From Sordariomycetes sp. S80-01Y (lineage: Eukaryota; Ascomycota; Sordariomycetes), in assembly GCA_037042185.1 (NCBI GenBank), contig JAXQJY010000028.1:1178001-1242000 (forward strand): 64,000 nt of DNA, written 5' to 3'. A model generated the notes under the pieces. The model saw only the letters and a list, made by a program, of their open reading frames with translations. It made no database searches and had not been told where the DNA came from. This document shows, piece after piece, positions 32,279 through 43,286 of the stretch. How positions within the stretch are numbered: the first letter of the stretch is position 1; every line of letters starts with the position of its first letter. Both the position numbers and the translations under genes were made by a program.

Positions 32279-33852
32279 GCAGCAACGAATGAACGGAGAG
32301 TGGGCGGTAAGAGTTCTCGCAAAGAAGCGAAGTAAGAAAGGGCCACGGAAGACGTTACATGCGACCACGGTGAATGAGCCAGGTTACACGAGAAATTCAA
32401 GTAGGCGCCAATTTAGATAGTGGCATTTTCCAACGAACATACTTTTAAAGCCAATAATCCCACGGCCATGTTCATCAGCTAGACCTTTGCATATCCTTTT
32501 CCTTGAACCGCAACAGAAGAGTGGCCTAGACTTCTGAGCTTTCATTTGTCCCATATTCAAAAATTCCACCTCCATATTCAACAACCCCCTTCACCCATTA
32601 GCATAAAGGTGTCAGAAAATGGAGCACCCAGACCATTCTTTTAAGCCACATAAACTCATTCCAGTGTGATATCAACTGAAAACAGCGGAAAACCACACGT
32701 CGTGAACATAAGTCACTCGATGCTTGTAGCTCCATTGGGCAAAACCTCAGTTCAGGCGGCGTTGACAGAATGTGTTGACTGCGTGATGACTATATTTTAA
32801 AAGAAGCTAATGGCTGGCATGTAAGAACAGAAAGGATTATTACGTTAATGAAGTGAAAGGGTGTGTACCAGGTACAGTCTAACGATCCGACGGAAGATTA
32901 TCAGTGGCTTTCCGGGCTAGTTGGACGGTGTTCAGGCTCGAGGAGGCCTTGAAAAAGTGGACTGAAGACCGCAAAATCGATTTCTGTACACTCTTTAGGA
33001 GCGCCTTCCTTTGTCTAGGGCTCGGAAGCTTCCCAACGCGACCAATGCCCAGCGATGATCGGGAGGATTTGAAGGCGAGGACGGAGGTCATGGTACCTTG
33101 TGACGCCATGTACTCCTCCCAAACTATTCAAAACTTTTATGCAACCCTGTCTATGGGCAATCCTTGTCGTATAGCTGGGATGGCTGCTGCAAGAGACGAC
33201 TTCCTAGACTCGCCCAGGGAGCAGCCCTGCGGTATACCAACAGCATAAGCACGAATGCAGCCCGAGACTTCCATTGCACAAAAGTAGTACAAAGATCCCT
33301 CACGAAAGGAAGCCACTAAAATCTTACAACCAGGCAACAGTATTTCGGCAGTACGTAGCGGCTGTCTTGCTGTGTGATCGACCACCTGCTATTCTCCACC
33401 CGCGCCGCAAGCGAACTGGGCGGAACTTTAGTCAGGTTGATATTGCAGTTCTATCTTTGGATCAGGCCATGTGGGAAGTTTACATAGTGAGGCACATATC
33501 GATGACGACGGGGCTGGTCTTGATCCCACTGCTATTGTCTGCTTGGGAACTCACGCACTGTCGAAATAGCGAAAACTCAAAGACAACCAAGCCCGTCAGA
33601 GTGGTTTCCAGAGATGCAGAGGGTTATCTCCTTTTTTCGGTGTCTTCTCTTTTTGGAGTATGCGGACGAATGTTATAGAACATCCTACGGCCGCTATCGC
33701 TTGAGCTCCTTATAGTAGTCAAAGAGTTTGCGAGGAGGAACACACGGGCCATTGTCAATTTACCCCTGACGCATTCCTTGACTAGTCAACATGTTTGCGT
33801 TGCAGTGACTAAGATACGGAGAATTCCTCTTTTCTATTTCTTCCAGTCTGTC
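32279..33852. other. Long intergenic region, no gene seen
   Basis: About 1.6 kb between the convergent SDR and the acyltransferase. It is AT-richer than neighbours near 32400-32900. Frames of up to 134 aa (33274-33678) have no family features or coding-like bias that I can see. Confidence 0.55.
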
Positions 33853-34992
33853 TCAACCCAGCAGAGGCAGTAGACTTGCGTAGACCTTGGGATACATCCA
33901 CATCGGAACCACAGCGTAGAAGAACGTGAACACACCCAGCATACCGGCCAGCCGACCCAGCCACTCAGGCATGGCAGGCGACGGCAAGTCCAGAGAGCCG
34001 GATTTTCTCGCCTTCGATATCGCAATCTCCGCAGCAACAGCCGCGAAATTGATGACGAAGAAGATCGTGTCCCGCTCGAGGGCAGCATCACCCATGGCCC
34101 AGCCCACCAAACTGTGGGAGAAGCCAGAGAAGGTGAAGATACACATTGGCACGAGTGTCTTCTCCGCCCTTGATCCTGGTGAAAGGCCCAGCACCTTACG
34201 ACTGATGAGCTGCCCGTAGGATGCGTAGGTGGGGATGGTCAACCTGTGCCAGAAGCGCCCCCAAAAGCCCCTGATACTGCTTGTGTGCAAGGCACTGCCG
34301 AACAGCGCCGGCCACTCCTTTGGGTGGTCGAAGCGGCATATTGATACAAAGACAATTGCGAGGAGTGAGTGGTAGAACTCCAGGAAGAAGTAGGCGCTCC
34401 AGATCCACTGAACTGACATGACCGCTCGAAGATGATGGTCAGCGGCTGACATCTGCAGGAGTCGACCAAGGGTGAGGAGCTCCTGATCAGGTGCAAAGCT
34501 ATGCAACGAAACGCCTGCGAATGCCGCGTAGAGGACTTTGCGACAGACAAGACTGTCAAACGCCCACATGGCTGCCATCTTGGCGGCCATGTGGAGTGCA
34601 AATTTCAGTCTTGGGACTTCTTTCTCGTCTTTACGATCTGCTGTTTTGTCCAGCAATGGCGCTCTTGGCGCGATATTTCGAGGGTTGTTCCATATCCGGT
34701 AGCAGTCGACAAAGGTCCATCTCTGGGTCGCCACTTCAGGGTGGGAAGGCATCTCATCCAGGGCCAGGATTTTGACCGAGTACGGTAGGTAGAAGACCAC
34801 CATGCTGGCGAAGGTGCTATCGAGACCCAAGGGCCATGATAGCTTTTTTGCATTTGACAGAGCAAGGAGAGATAGAAGAAGGACCGGAGCTAAGACTAGG
34901 AGGCGGACCCTCCTTGGCTGCCTCAGACAGTGTATTGTGACGGCACTTGAGGCGCCATAGTAGGCAAGCGGTATGACGGGCGATAGGTCCAT
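33853..34992 (-). CDS. Wax-synthase-like MBOAT acyltransferase
   Basis: Single-exon, 379 aa, polytopic membrane protein with several hydrophobic spans (e.g. ~7-20, ~30-48, ~60-75, ~205-222, ~280-300, ~345-370). The wax-synthase domain is marked by SSIRGFWGRFWHR (~238-250), the family signature, followed by FTFSGFSHSLVGW with the conserved catalytic-type His293. Fungal members include acyltransferases of secondary-metabolite clusters, which acylate alcohol groups on terpenoids or polyketides, and lipid ester synthases. No N-terminal signal beyond the first helix is seen. It closes the accessory block of PhyH, regulator and SDRs; participation in one pathway is a hypothesis. Confidence 0.92.
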   Translation of the reverse strand: MDLSPVIPLAYYGASSAVTIHCLRQPRRVRLLVLAPVLLLSLLALSNAKKLSWPLGLDSTFASMVVFYLPYSVKILALDEMPSHPEVATQRWTFVDCYRIWNNPRNIAPRAPLLDKTADRKDEKEVPRLKFALHMAAKMAAMWAFDSLVCRKVLYAAFAGVSLHSFAPDQELLTLGRLLQMSAADHHLRAVMSVQWIWSAYFFLEFYHSLLAIVFVSICRFDHPKEWPALFGSALHTSSIRGFWGRFWHRLTIPTYASYGQLISRKVLGLSPGSRAEKTLVPMCIFTFSGFSHSLVGWAMGDAALERDTIFFVINFAAVAAEIAISKARKSGSLDLPSPAMPEWLGRLAGMLGVFTFFYAVVPMWMYPKVYASLLPLLG

Positions 34993-37192
34993 GACGGGTT
35001 GCTGGCCATGAAGATGACAGACTCTGGTGTATCGAGGACGTGGGAAGCCGCAACTATCCTCAACAGATGTTCATGGATTGCTCGGTGCTGGGAGGCCTCG
35101 TCCGAGGGTTTGGGTGCGCGGGAATCGGTCACGATGATGTTCATGAGGAGTCGAATATCATGATGACATGAAATCAACAAGCACAGCCTATGGAGTAGCG
35201 TGCGGGTACCAGCCAAGGCTTAGGCATGGTTCTCGGCCCGAAGGATCGATGATGGAGGCCAGCCGCCATCCTTTCCACTTGGCTTCGCTACGCAAGTTCT
35301 GGCGCCTCCACAACTCGAATCGCGTCTTCGGTGAGTTTCCATTGCCAGCCCAAGGCTCGCCGCCGTTGGCATGCAGAAGGATTCATCGCGTGGTGGAGGA
35401 AGAACCAGGGGTAGCGGCCGCTATGTGGGGGGTCCAATTCACGGCGTCGCGCCTCCGCATTGCCTCGTCATATCGACATGGCCCGGGATTGCAAGAGAGC
35501 TTGCCTCTGCCAAGTCGGTATTCTACCGTCATCCGCAACCTGTCCAACCACATGCCGCGCCCTGCCAGGCAGCAGAAACCCTAGCGCTCATCCAGAGCTC
35601 TCCAAGGACTCAGGATGCATCGCTAGGGTTTGAGGCTACCCGAAGCCTGAGCTGAAGGTGCGGCGTTGCCATTCAGCTGGGCCCCATTGATCGTCGCGGA
35701 TGCAGGCACTGTTCGAGGTCAAAACGTACGAGTAATCGTAGCAGAGCAGAGGGCCACAAAATTAAGAAACCGTGCTCGGAGGGAGCCGGCTTGCCTGGAA
35801 TTCGGCGATTTCGGGGTCGAGCTCGGGCTCGTGCCCGAAGTCACGTACAGAGTGCTTAGTACTGCAACTTCGAGCTGTGGCTCTCCATTCCAGCCGCCCG
35901 CTAAGCTCGACTTTTGGATTTGCCGGCGCTTGTCCCCAGAAACTCCAGTGGTTGCGGAAAGGCGTCGCTCTGGCTGCCGGTGCAGGGTTCTAAGCGAGGC
36001 CTGGGCACTGTGTCATCTGCTTATGCTTATGCTTACAGTCGCTCCATCGCTCACAGTGGTGGTGGCGGCGGCAGGCTGGCGGCCGGGAGGGTTTGAGTCG
36101 CGCTGCTGGATTGGGGGCGTTTTGGCGCGCTGCCAAGTATGCATATCTTAGTTTCACCTGCTAACGACAAGCAGAAGGTGAGGCTTGCTGATCCCAATCC
36201 TGCGGGCGTGGTAGCGGAACCCGAGGAGCCAAGGTGCAACGAGTTAAGAGTCCCGGACGAGGGTACGCATGTAGGGCTGTAGGGAGAGGCCGGGTGCCGT
36301 GTGCTGTACTAACATCCTAGCATGCCTAAGTAGGCACTGGGTACTGGTTAGAGTGGTGGGCTTGACTCGACCGGCATGTGGGGGCTGGAAGATCAGCCCC
36401 TGGCGCGACCCCCAATCCCTAACAACATTCGAATGCGGATTTGGAATGACGGCCTTGATTCGTCTTGAACCACACGAGGAAACGCTTCTAATTTGGTATC
36501 ATGTGCGTCCTCAGCTCTCGAGACCGCGGGAAATTACGTGCGAGTGGCCATTGATCCTGCAGACAACGCCTGCGGCTACTTACCTTCTTTACCCAACAAA
36601 CCCAATACATGCTCTGGGTCTACATAAGCAATCGCACGTGTGCGAATTAGTAGCATGGTTTCGTTTAATATGTTACAAAGCTCAAACCCTCCGTCCTACC
36701 GCGAGACTTGGCGTGGAATATGCCGTCAGGACCTCGTGGGCGCCCTCCCTGGGATTGCATGGCACAACGCACACCACCAGGCAGTGGGTAACCTTCAGCC
36801 GTCTTCCTAGCTTCGATCCTTTTGCGGAGCCGAGATCAGGCAGAAATTCCTGGCCTTGTTCCGTGAGCCTTCTCCGGGCCTTCGCTCGAGTACGCTAGCG
36901 GCAGTCAGTGAGATGTGGGAACCCCGTTTCGGTCTACGACATGCTAGGTAGACTAGCTTCAGGGATACGTACCTTGCAGCAAGGTGAGCCTTCGCATCGA
37001 CGAGTTGAGTATACATGACAGCATCTTTGGGGAATCCATGCTCCAGTACATGGCGTCGAAAGGTATAAATCGTCCAGCAGCTCCCTCTCCAGCTCCCATT
37101 CATTCTTCATCCAACTCATCAACACTCTCAAACAACTACCAAGTCTCCAACAACAACAAAACAACCACCCAAAACACCCTACAACCTTCAAA
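34993..37192. other. Long intergenic region, no gene seen before the small protein gene
   Basis: 2.2 kb. The ORFs (e.g. 35666-36151, 161 aa) show no family features. The right end is the promoter/leader of the gene at 37193: a TATA box, then about 110 bp of CA/CT-rich leader containing CAACAACAAAAC runs. Confidence 0.55.
37064..37070 (+). promoter_or_regulatory. TATA box of the small protein gene
   Basis: TATAAAT, 123 bp upstream of the ATG at 37193. It is followed by a CA/CT-rich untranslated leader and a good AAAATGG start context. Such promoters are typical of strongly or inducibly expressed fungal genes. Confidence 0.6.
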
Positions 37193-37693
37193 ATGGTCTC
37201 CCTCACCCTCAAGACTGTCGCCGGCGCTGGTGCCGTCTACATGATGACCCAGCAGGTTCAGTGCCCTCCCATCGCCATCCCTCTCATCACCTCTGCCGCC
37301 CTTCAGACGGCCGCCGCTGTCGGCTCCGCGGGTGCCTCCTTCGCGGGAGCCATCATCGCGAACAACGTAGGCAAGAAGCGTGGCGTCAACCTCGACGAGC
37401 GCCAGGAGTTCACCGCTCCCGCTGGTGTTCCTCAGTTCGAGTTCGACCGCTGCTACAACGACCTCGCCCAGGAATCCGTCACTGTCACCGTCAACGGACC
37501 TGTCAACAACAACGGCATCCAGGTCGACGGCCTGCCCCCTACCTGCATGAACCTCGCCACTGTCATCGACGGTGACGCTGCTGGCGGTCCTGTTCCTCAG
37601 CCTTGCGGCTCTGCCTGCCTTCTGTACGACAACCTCTCTGTCGAGGACTACGAGAAGATGCGCACCACCTTCGACGGCATCAAGAACGCCTAA
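37193..37693 (+). CDS. Small Ala/Gly-rich Cys-containing protein, possibly secreted
   Basis: Single-exon, 166 aa. It has a mildly hydrophobic N-terminus (MVSLTLKTVAGAGAVYMM) and a stronger apolar Ala/Gly stretch at residues ~29-57 that could be a membrane segment or part of a signal region. The mature-like half holds four of the five cysteines (24, 87, 118, 138, 142; PCGSAC motif) and a short VNGPVNNNGIQV turn-rich part. No enzyme motif is visible. I do not recognise the family. Strong codon bias (C-ending) and the TATA/CA-leader promoter suggest high expression. An extracellular or wall role is plausible but unproven, because the N-terminus is not a textbook signal peptide. Confidence 0.75.
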   Translation: MVSLTLKTVAGAGAVYMMTQQVQCPPIAIPLITSAALQTAAAVGSAGASFAGAIIANNVGKKRGVNLDERQEFTAPAGVPQFEFDRCYNDLAQESVTVTVNGPVNNNGIQVDGLPPTCMNLATVIDGDAAGGPVPQPCGSACLLYDNLSVEDYEKMRTTFDGIKNA

Positions 37694-38563
37694 GTGTCCA
37701 AATGCCGTGGGGGACGGTATTGGGGAAAGCGAAGAACTTCATCTGTATCTAGAATTTGCGCGTACATTACTACCTGACAATACATACTCTGGCCAGTACT
37801 CCAACGTCCCCTGCCTTCGTGATGGTTGTGTCAAAGTCCGTATCGTCCAGAACTTTAGTCCACCTGATGCAATATTCCCCATGTCTTGGGCGGAGCACCA
37901 GCAGGAAAGGAGTTCCCGTGGAAGGGGAGAGACTTTCCAAGATCCTATTGTGAACTTATCGAACTCCCAAGTATCTTCGTTTCTCTACGCTGGTTCGTGT
38001 AAGTCCACCGCGCACGACACAGTTGAGTTGGAGCCTCCAACCTGGCAGCAAGACGGCGAAGCCTGGCTTGACCCAAGAACTGAAACTAAAGACGCCTGAG
38101 GCGACAATCTTCCAACGACTGTCACTGTCGAGCCTCTCCTAAGATTTGTCTTGACTTCTGGCTGCCTCCTGCATCTCAGGGCTCACATCACCAGGCGTCG
38201 GTAACGTGGGCTTGAACAGCACCAATAGCAGCGCTTCTCAGGGCGTTGGAGGATTCGAATCCCCAACGTTGGGGTCGGGTCCACTCAAAGTCCCATGGCT
38301 ACTTGAAGCTCAGGCTCACAGCCACACCCTAAAAGTTTAAGGTTGTCTCGGAATTGGGGACGCCATGAAGTCATAGCTCTGCCCGCAGGGCTGCATAAGT
38401 CCCTCCTGACCGTCAAGGTGTTGCCAACCCCTACGATGAAAGCAACTCCCTTATATCCCACATCCCGAGTATTCCCACTGTCGCAAGAAGCCAAGCCAAT
38501 ATTTGCACTAAGCATTGAACATAACTTTGATTTCGAATTATAATACATTGATCAGACGAAAGA
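37694..38563. other. Intergenic, no gene seen
   Basis: 870 bp: 3' flank of the small protein gene and promoter of the PPxY-motif gene. The frame at 37572-38099 overlaps the preceding gene out of frame and is a shadow. A tRNA B-box look-alike near 38250 was examined and rejected. Confidence 0.55.
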
Positions 38564-39426
38564 ATGGACGACACCGAGTCTCTCCCACCAGACTACGAGT
38601 CCATCGCTGGCGCGCCACCTTCTTACGACTCGGAAGCTCAACCAGCGTCCTTGGTCATCAACGATGACCACATCTCAGCGGATGGGAAGAGATTCTACGC
38701 CGCCAGCCGAAGCCTCACGGCTGTGCAACAGCAGTCTTCATCCATTCATCTGTCGCGCATAAAGACATACGCGCCAGAGAAGCCCGAAGGTTCTGCATCC
38801 GGGTCTGCCCACGACGAACTCGTCTTCTACCTCGTGCATCCGCCTAACGCAGCATACCAGAAAGACAAGCCAGCGTACTACGCCACCTCCAGCAAAGACG
38901 GCGTCGGCAACATCATTTTAGAGATCCAGAAGAAGAAGGTAGGGAAGCCTGAGTATACAGTCCTCCTCAACCAGGGAGCGAACTGCACAAGCGATCCGCT
39001 CTTCGTCGATAAGCCCAGTCTCCTTTTCAGTGGGAAAGCTGGGCTCATGAGTGGCAAGAACGTCTGGACCAACTCTGACGGACAGACGATCGCGCACGAG
39101 GAGCTTGTTCGCGGCGGAGTTCAGCAGCTGAACATCACTGAAACGCTCAAGACGGACATTAAGGATGCCCTCGTCGCGGCTTGGTGCTTGAAGGTTTGGT
39201 CGACTGTTGCGGAGAGTCGTGAGGCAAAGAGGGAAGGTAAGTGCCACTTGTTACAAAATCCCCCCCCCCCCCCCCCCCCCCCGAGGGCACGGCTGACATG
39301 CGTACAGCATTGGAGAGCCTGACGCCTGCTGATGGTGTGTCGGGCATGGGATTGAAATGGTCCAAGAGAATGGGAGGCATCACCGCCTTAGGAGGAGCTG
39401 GAGCTGGAGGAGGCGGTTGCGGTTGA
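38564..39426 (+). CDS. Hypothetical protein with tandem PPxY motifs
   Basis: Two exons: 38564-39236 and 39308-39426 (263 aa). The intron is GTAAGT..CAG (71 bp, phase 1) and contains a 23-base C run. The N-terminus carries two PPxY motifs, LPPDYESI (~7-14) and APPSYDS (~17-23), known as docking sites for WW domains of NEDD4/Rsp5-type ubiquitin ligases and their adaptors. Residues ~80-225 look like a beta-rich domain (ELVFYLVHPP; PAYYATSSKDGVGNIILEIQK; PEYTVLLNQGAN) of the kind found in tubby/LURP-one-like folds, but I cannot assign it firmly. The C-terminus is glycine-rich (GGAGAGGGGCG). Function unknown; a cytosolic trafficking or ubiquitin-linked role is only inferred. Confidence 0.82.
39260..39282 (+). 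repeat. Poly-C run inside an intron
   Basis: Twenty-three consecutive C residues in the single intron of the PPxY-protein gene, between donor and branch region. It is unusually long for a homopolymer of C and prone to slippage or sequencing miscount. Confidence 0.9.
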
Positions 39427-40248
39427 ACAAATAACTTGTAATGGTTCTTCTGTTTAGCCTGTTGTAGCAAACTGACAATCGAGTTCGAGCCTCTACCTAT
39501 GGCGCTCTGGTAACGTAGCTCCCGCAAACCCTGTGCACAGCCATTAAGCCTTCATCGTTCCTGCGTCCCTCTGCCGAAAGGTTGAGAGAATGTTATTCTG
39601 ATATCCCTACCAACTACGAAATCCACAATCATCAAGGAGTACCACACTTGCAAGCACATCCTCCTCTTGGCAAAGAGGGAAGTTCCTTGCGTTGCCCCCA
39701 CCGAGCGCCCACAGGCAGGATTCATCCAGCCCTATTCAGCCCGCGGAGACTCAGCCTTGGTCTTCCTGGCCGAATCCCAACATGCTTCTGTGTGCTCCTG
39801 TCCGCCGAGACTGCTGCCTAATCCCTACACCACCCCCACAGAAGACAAGCTTAACAGCGACACTTGTGAGGCCGCCGCTGATCAGGAGTTGGAGATGGTG
39901 TGGAGCCGAATGGAGGCGCGGCTTGCACGCCAAAGGAATGGCATCGACTAGGCTAGTCGCACGTGCGTGCATAACCTGGCATAAGTTGACTGGACACTAG
40001 GGCGTAGATCGCTACTTAAATCGTTGACCATGGCCTCCCAGGATTCCCTTCACTGCGCCAAAGCCATGGCCGACGTCACCGAGTTCACCGAACCAGACAG
40101 AATAGTATTGATGCTGCGATGAGGCAGCTCTGCCTGTTGTGAGACAACACGCCCAACGACCTATTGGAAGCTGCCTCGTTTGCATCCGGTTATTGTGTTT
40201 CCCGACTTGCGACCTACCTCAGCCCTCTCGCGCCACTTGACACTCAAT
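39427..40248. other. Intergenic, promoter of SEC11
   Basis: About 820 bp with no supported gene. Short overlapping frames around 39580-40000 are random. Confidence 0.55.
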
Positions 40249-40860
40249 ATGGGCTCGGTGGACGGACGACGGTGGTCGCTGCGACCGTTGCTCGTCGAAA
40301 CCCTCTCATTGCTGCAAGTCATCGCCGTGATCTTTGTGGTCTGGAAAGGCCTGTCGATCAGTTTCAACACCCCTTTTCCGATGATGATTGTGACCTCCGA
40401 ATCAATGGAGCCCGCCTTTCAAATCGGAGACTTGCTCCTCATCACAAACCGCCAACAGCTGGTCCTGACAGGAGATTTGCCCGTTTGTTGGTTACCGGGA
40501 ATGCCATATCCCATGATTCACCGAGTCGTGCAGACGTCTTGGGATGCCGATCAGAGGTTAGACCACCGCCGTAGTCGAAGTTGAGCTCACGCACTGATCC
40601 ACTGCTGCAGACAGCTGTTGCTGACGAAGGGAGACAATAACGTGCTGGTCGATACTCTTCTTTATCCTCAGGGTCAAGAGTACATAGCAAGAGATGAAGT
40701 CGTTGGATTCGTGAGAGCCTATGTGCCCTTCATTGGGTGGCCTTTGTTGCTGGCACAGAGCCCAGGGCGATGGCGGGATTTGATCTCGAGATTTGCGTCG
40801 GCACCTAGACTCGCCAAAGTAGAAGAAGAGACGCCAGAAAGCTTTGGCATAGAACTATGA
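40249..40860 (+). CDS. SEC11: Signal peptidase complex catalytic subunit SEC11
   Basis: Two exons: 40249-40556 and 40611-40860 (185 aa). The intron is GTTAGA..CAG (54 bp, phase 2). This is the ER-membrane serine protease (S26B) that removes signal peptides during translocation. The N-terminal membrane helix is at ~14-35. Box B SESMEPAF carries catalytic Ser52. Box D has His91 (PMIHRVV), the ER-type histidine in place of the bacterial lysine. Box E KGDNN holds Asp111. The C-terminal hydrophobic stretch VPFIGWPLLLA is followed by an acidic tail. Length is close to the yeast enzyme (167 aa). The start (MGSVDGRRW) is the last ATG before the helix; the frame is open somewhat further upstream. Confidence 0.95.
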
Positions 40861-41070
40861 TGGCCATGTGCAGATACATACCCAAAAAGAAACAGGAACA
40901 AAGTTATTTGACCGTTTTGCACTTCTGAATGAGGTCAAGCTGTCTCTTTACGCGGTTCACGTGCCGTCGCGTCTCTCATGATGCCAATCCCACCCGCGAC
41001 CGACCTCCAAAACTTTCTCCGTCGCGAGCAACACCACACGATCCAGCAACAACCCAGTCCAGCTCTCATA

Positions 41071-42038
41071 ATGGCAAGCAATTTAATAGAGGAAGAGGAC
41101 TATGCATCTTCCGAAGACTCCGATTTCGCCCTCGATCAAGTCCCGAAAAATGACTCCGACTCAGAGGCATCCGACTCTGAGGCCAGCGACCGACCATCCA
41201 AAAGGCGGAAAGTTGCCGCAGCCGGCCAGTCTCAAGACCCCGAAGATCCAGGCTACGCCAACTCCGGAGATGAGGCCATCATCAAGAAAGGAGCGAAGAA
41301 GGAGAGGCGCAAGCGCAAAGACGACGAGGACGAGGAGGGCGGCGAGGGGGGGTTGATCAAGACACGGCGACAGCGCGCGCAAGAGTACAGTCGCCGCGGG
41401 GTTATGCGAGATAATTCGGAGGGCTAATTGGATGCAGGAAAGAGGAGAAGCGTGTTGCAAAGGCCCAAGGGCCCGTGACCATCGATGTTGAATCTGTCTA
41501 CGCGCAAATGCTCGCGGGCGCGGCGCCGCAGCCATCCGCAACGGAGCCCGTCGAAGACCCAGAGCCCGAGCCCGAACCAGCCGACGACCCAGACGATACG
41601 ATCCTCATTAAACGAACGTACAACTTCGCCGGAAAGCTTCACACCGAGGAGAAGCTCGTCCCGCGCTCCTCGGCGGAGGCAAAGCTATACCTCTCACAGA
41701 ACCCAGAACCAGACCTCGCCACCGAGCCCGCAAAGAGAGCGACGAAGAAGGCGTTCCGATCCAAGTTTGAGCCGCTGGGCGAGCTGCTGCAGAGGAGCGA
41801 TCTGAACCTGTCCGTGGCGGCCAGGCGGGAGGCGGCGGCGGCGGCGAAGAAGCTGAACGTCGTGGAGAAGAGTCGGATGGACTGGGCGGGATACGTCGAC
41901 AAGGAAGGCATCAAGGACGAGCTCGAACTAGCAGGGAGGAGCAAGGGAAGCTATAACGCCCGGGAGGAGTTCTTGGCCAGGAGCGAGGCGAGGAGGGAGG
42001 ATGATGCGCGGAAGGCTAGGTTGGCTGGACGGGTTTAG
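41071..42038 (+). CDS. SWC5: SWR1-complex protein 5 (BCNT-C domain)
   Basis: Two exons: 41071-41384 and 41438-42038 (304 aa, as in yeast Swc5). The intron is GTACAG..CAG (53 bp, phase 2). This nuclear subunit of the SWR1 remodeller helps exchange H2A.Z for H2A. The N-terminal third is acidic (EEEDYASSEDSDFAL) and then basic (KKERRKRK), fitting histone-dimer binding. The C-terminal ~80 residues form the Bucentaur (BCNT-C) domain: LNVVEKSRMDWAGYVDKEG, then ELAGRSKGSYNAREEFLAR. The start at MASNLIEEEDY was preferred to the ATG at 40978 because the acidic patch begins directly after it. Confidence 0.93.
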
Positions 42039-42297
42039 GGACTTGAGTTCTGGGGTTTATGATACCATGATATATATGAGCAATTCTGTATCCTTGAGCT
42101 ACCGGTTACAAACCGTCAGTGGGATCCTTATGGACCGAAATGGCTGACAGATGCCTTGGATTCTCGGAAAGGTAGACCAAGCTGTGGTGGGGCAGCCTTG
42201 CCAGATCACCACGAGGCTGACCAAAAATTTCCCAATCTCCAACACCACCATCAGCGCCGACCGCTCCCTCCCCAAAACACCCACGGAACCCCATACG

Positions 42298-43286
42298 ATG
42301 GCAGTCCTAGGCAAGCGCAAAGCAGCATCACGCAGCACGGTTGCATCAGACGAGCCGCTGTCCGCCGAGGAGATTTTTCGCAAGCACTTCGAGTCGCAAT
42401 TCGCGCCGCTAGAAGATGATCCTGCCGCGAAACGACGAGCGATCGCCGAGGACGAGGACGGCCAAAGTGACGAGGCCGATGTAGATGGCGAGGACGGAAG
42501 CGAGTCGAATGAAGAGGAGGAGGGGGAAGATGAGTGGGATGGTTTGTCGGACGACGACGTCAGCGATGAAGATGAGGATGGGGTGGTGGAAGTGATTGAC
42601 CACTCGAGTTCACAACCAAAGACGGAGTCAATGTCGAAGTCGGAATTAAAAGCTTTCATGGTCAGTCTCCTTCCCGCCTACTGCTTTCACCCTATTAACG
42701 TCCCCAGTCCTCGCGCCCTCCAAGTCAAACCTCAAAGCCAAAACCCGCCGCAGAAGCACCGGCGACACAAGACGCCTCCTCACTGCCTGAAGACGCCCCC
42801 TCGCTCCTGAAGCAGGATCTCGAACTCCGTCGCCTGCTTTCCGAATCCCACCTTCTCTCCTCGCCCTCCCTCTCCGCCGCCAAACCGGCTGCCGCCTTCG
42901 CCAGCGGACGCACGAAGCTCAAGGCCACCGACCTGCGCATCCAGGCCCTCGGCTCCAAGGAGTCGATTCTGAAGCAGGACAAGATGCCCATGAACATGCG
43001 CAAGGGCATCACGCGGCACAGGGAGGAGAGGGAGGCCAAGCGACGCAGGGAGGCCAAGGAGAACGGCATCATCCTGGAACGGCCCGAGGTCAAGAAGAAG
43101 AAGGGCGGTGGAGGAGGAAAGCGGGATGGCGGGGTTGACAGGCCTGGCATTGGTAGGATGAGGGGTGCTGAGCTGAGGATCAGTGAGGCGGACGTCAGGA
43201 AGATCGAGGGGTCTAGGGATGCCTTTGGACGGAGGGGAGGAAGTTCACGTGGAGGACGTGGTGGTCGCGGTGGGAAGAGGCGCTGA
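42298..43286 (+). CDS. FAF1: Ribosome biogenesis protein FAF1
   Basis: Two exons: 42298-42660 and 42708-43286 (313 aa). The intron is GTCAGT..CAG (47 bp, phase 0). Family knowledge: yeast Faf1 is a nucleolar 40S-biogenesis (SSU processome) factor. The sequence shows the opening EEIFRKHFESQFAPL (~25-40), long acidic runs (~55-105), a coiled segment DLELRRLLSESHLL, and the core KATDLRIQALGSKESI. The conserved MNMRKGITRHREEREAKR / AKENGIIL motif follows, and the basic Gly/Arg-rich end (GGSSRGGRGGRGGKRR) is typical of RNA-binding nucleolar proteins. The stop codon is 577 bases from the convergent STE12 stop. Confidence 0.87.

Noticed and set aside
38225-38275. Possible tRNA (B-box-like ggattcgaatcc)
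   Set aside because: No matching T-stem, acceptor stem or A box on either strand.
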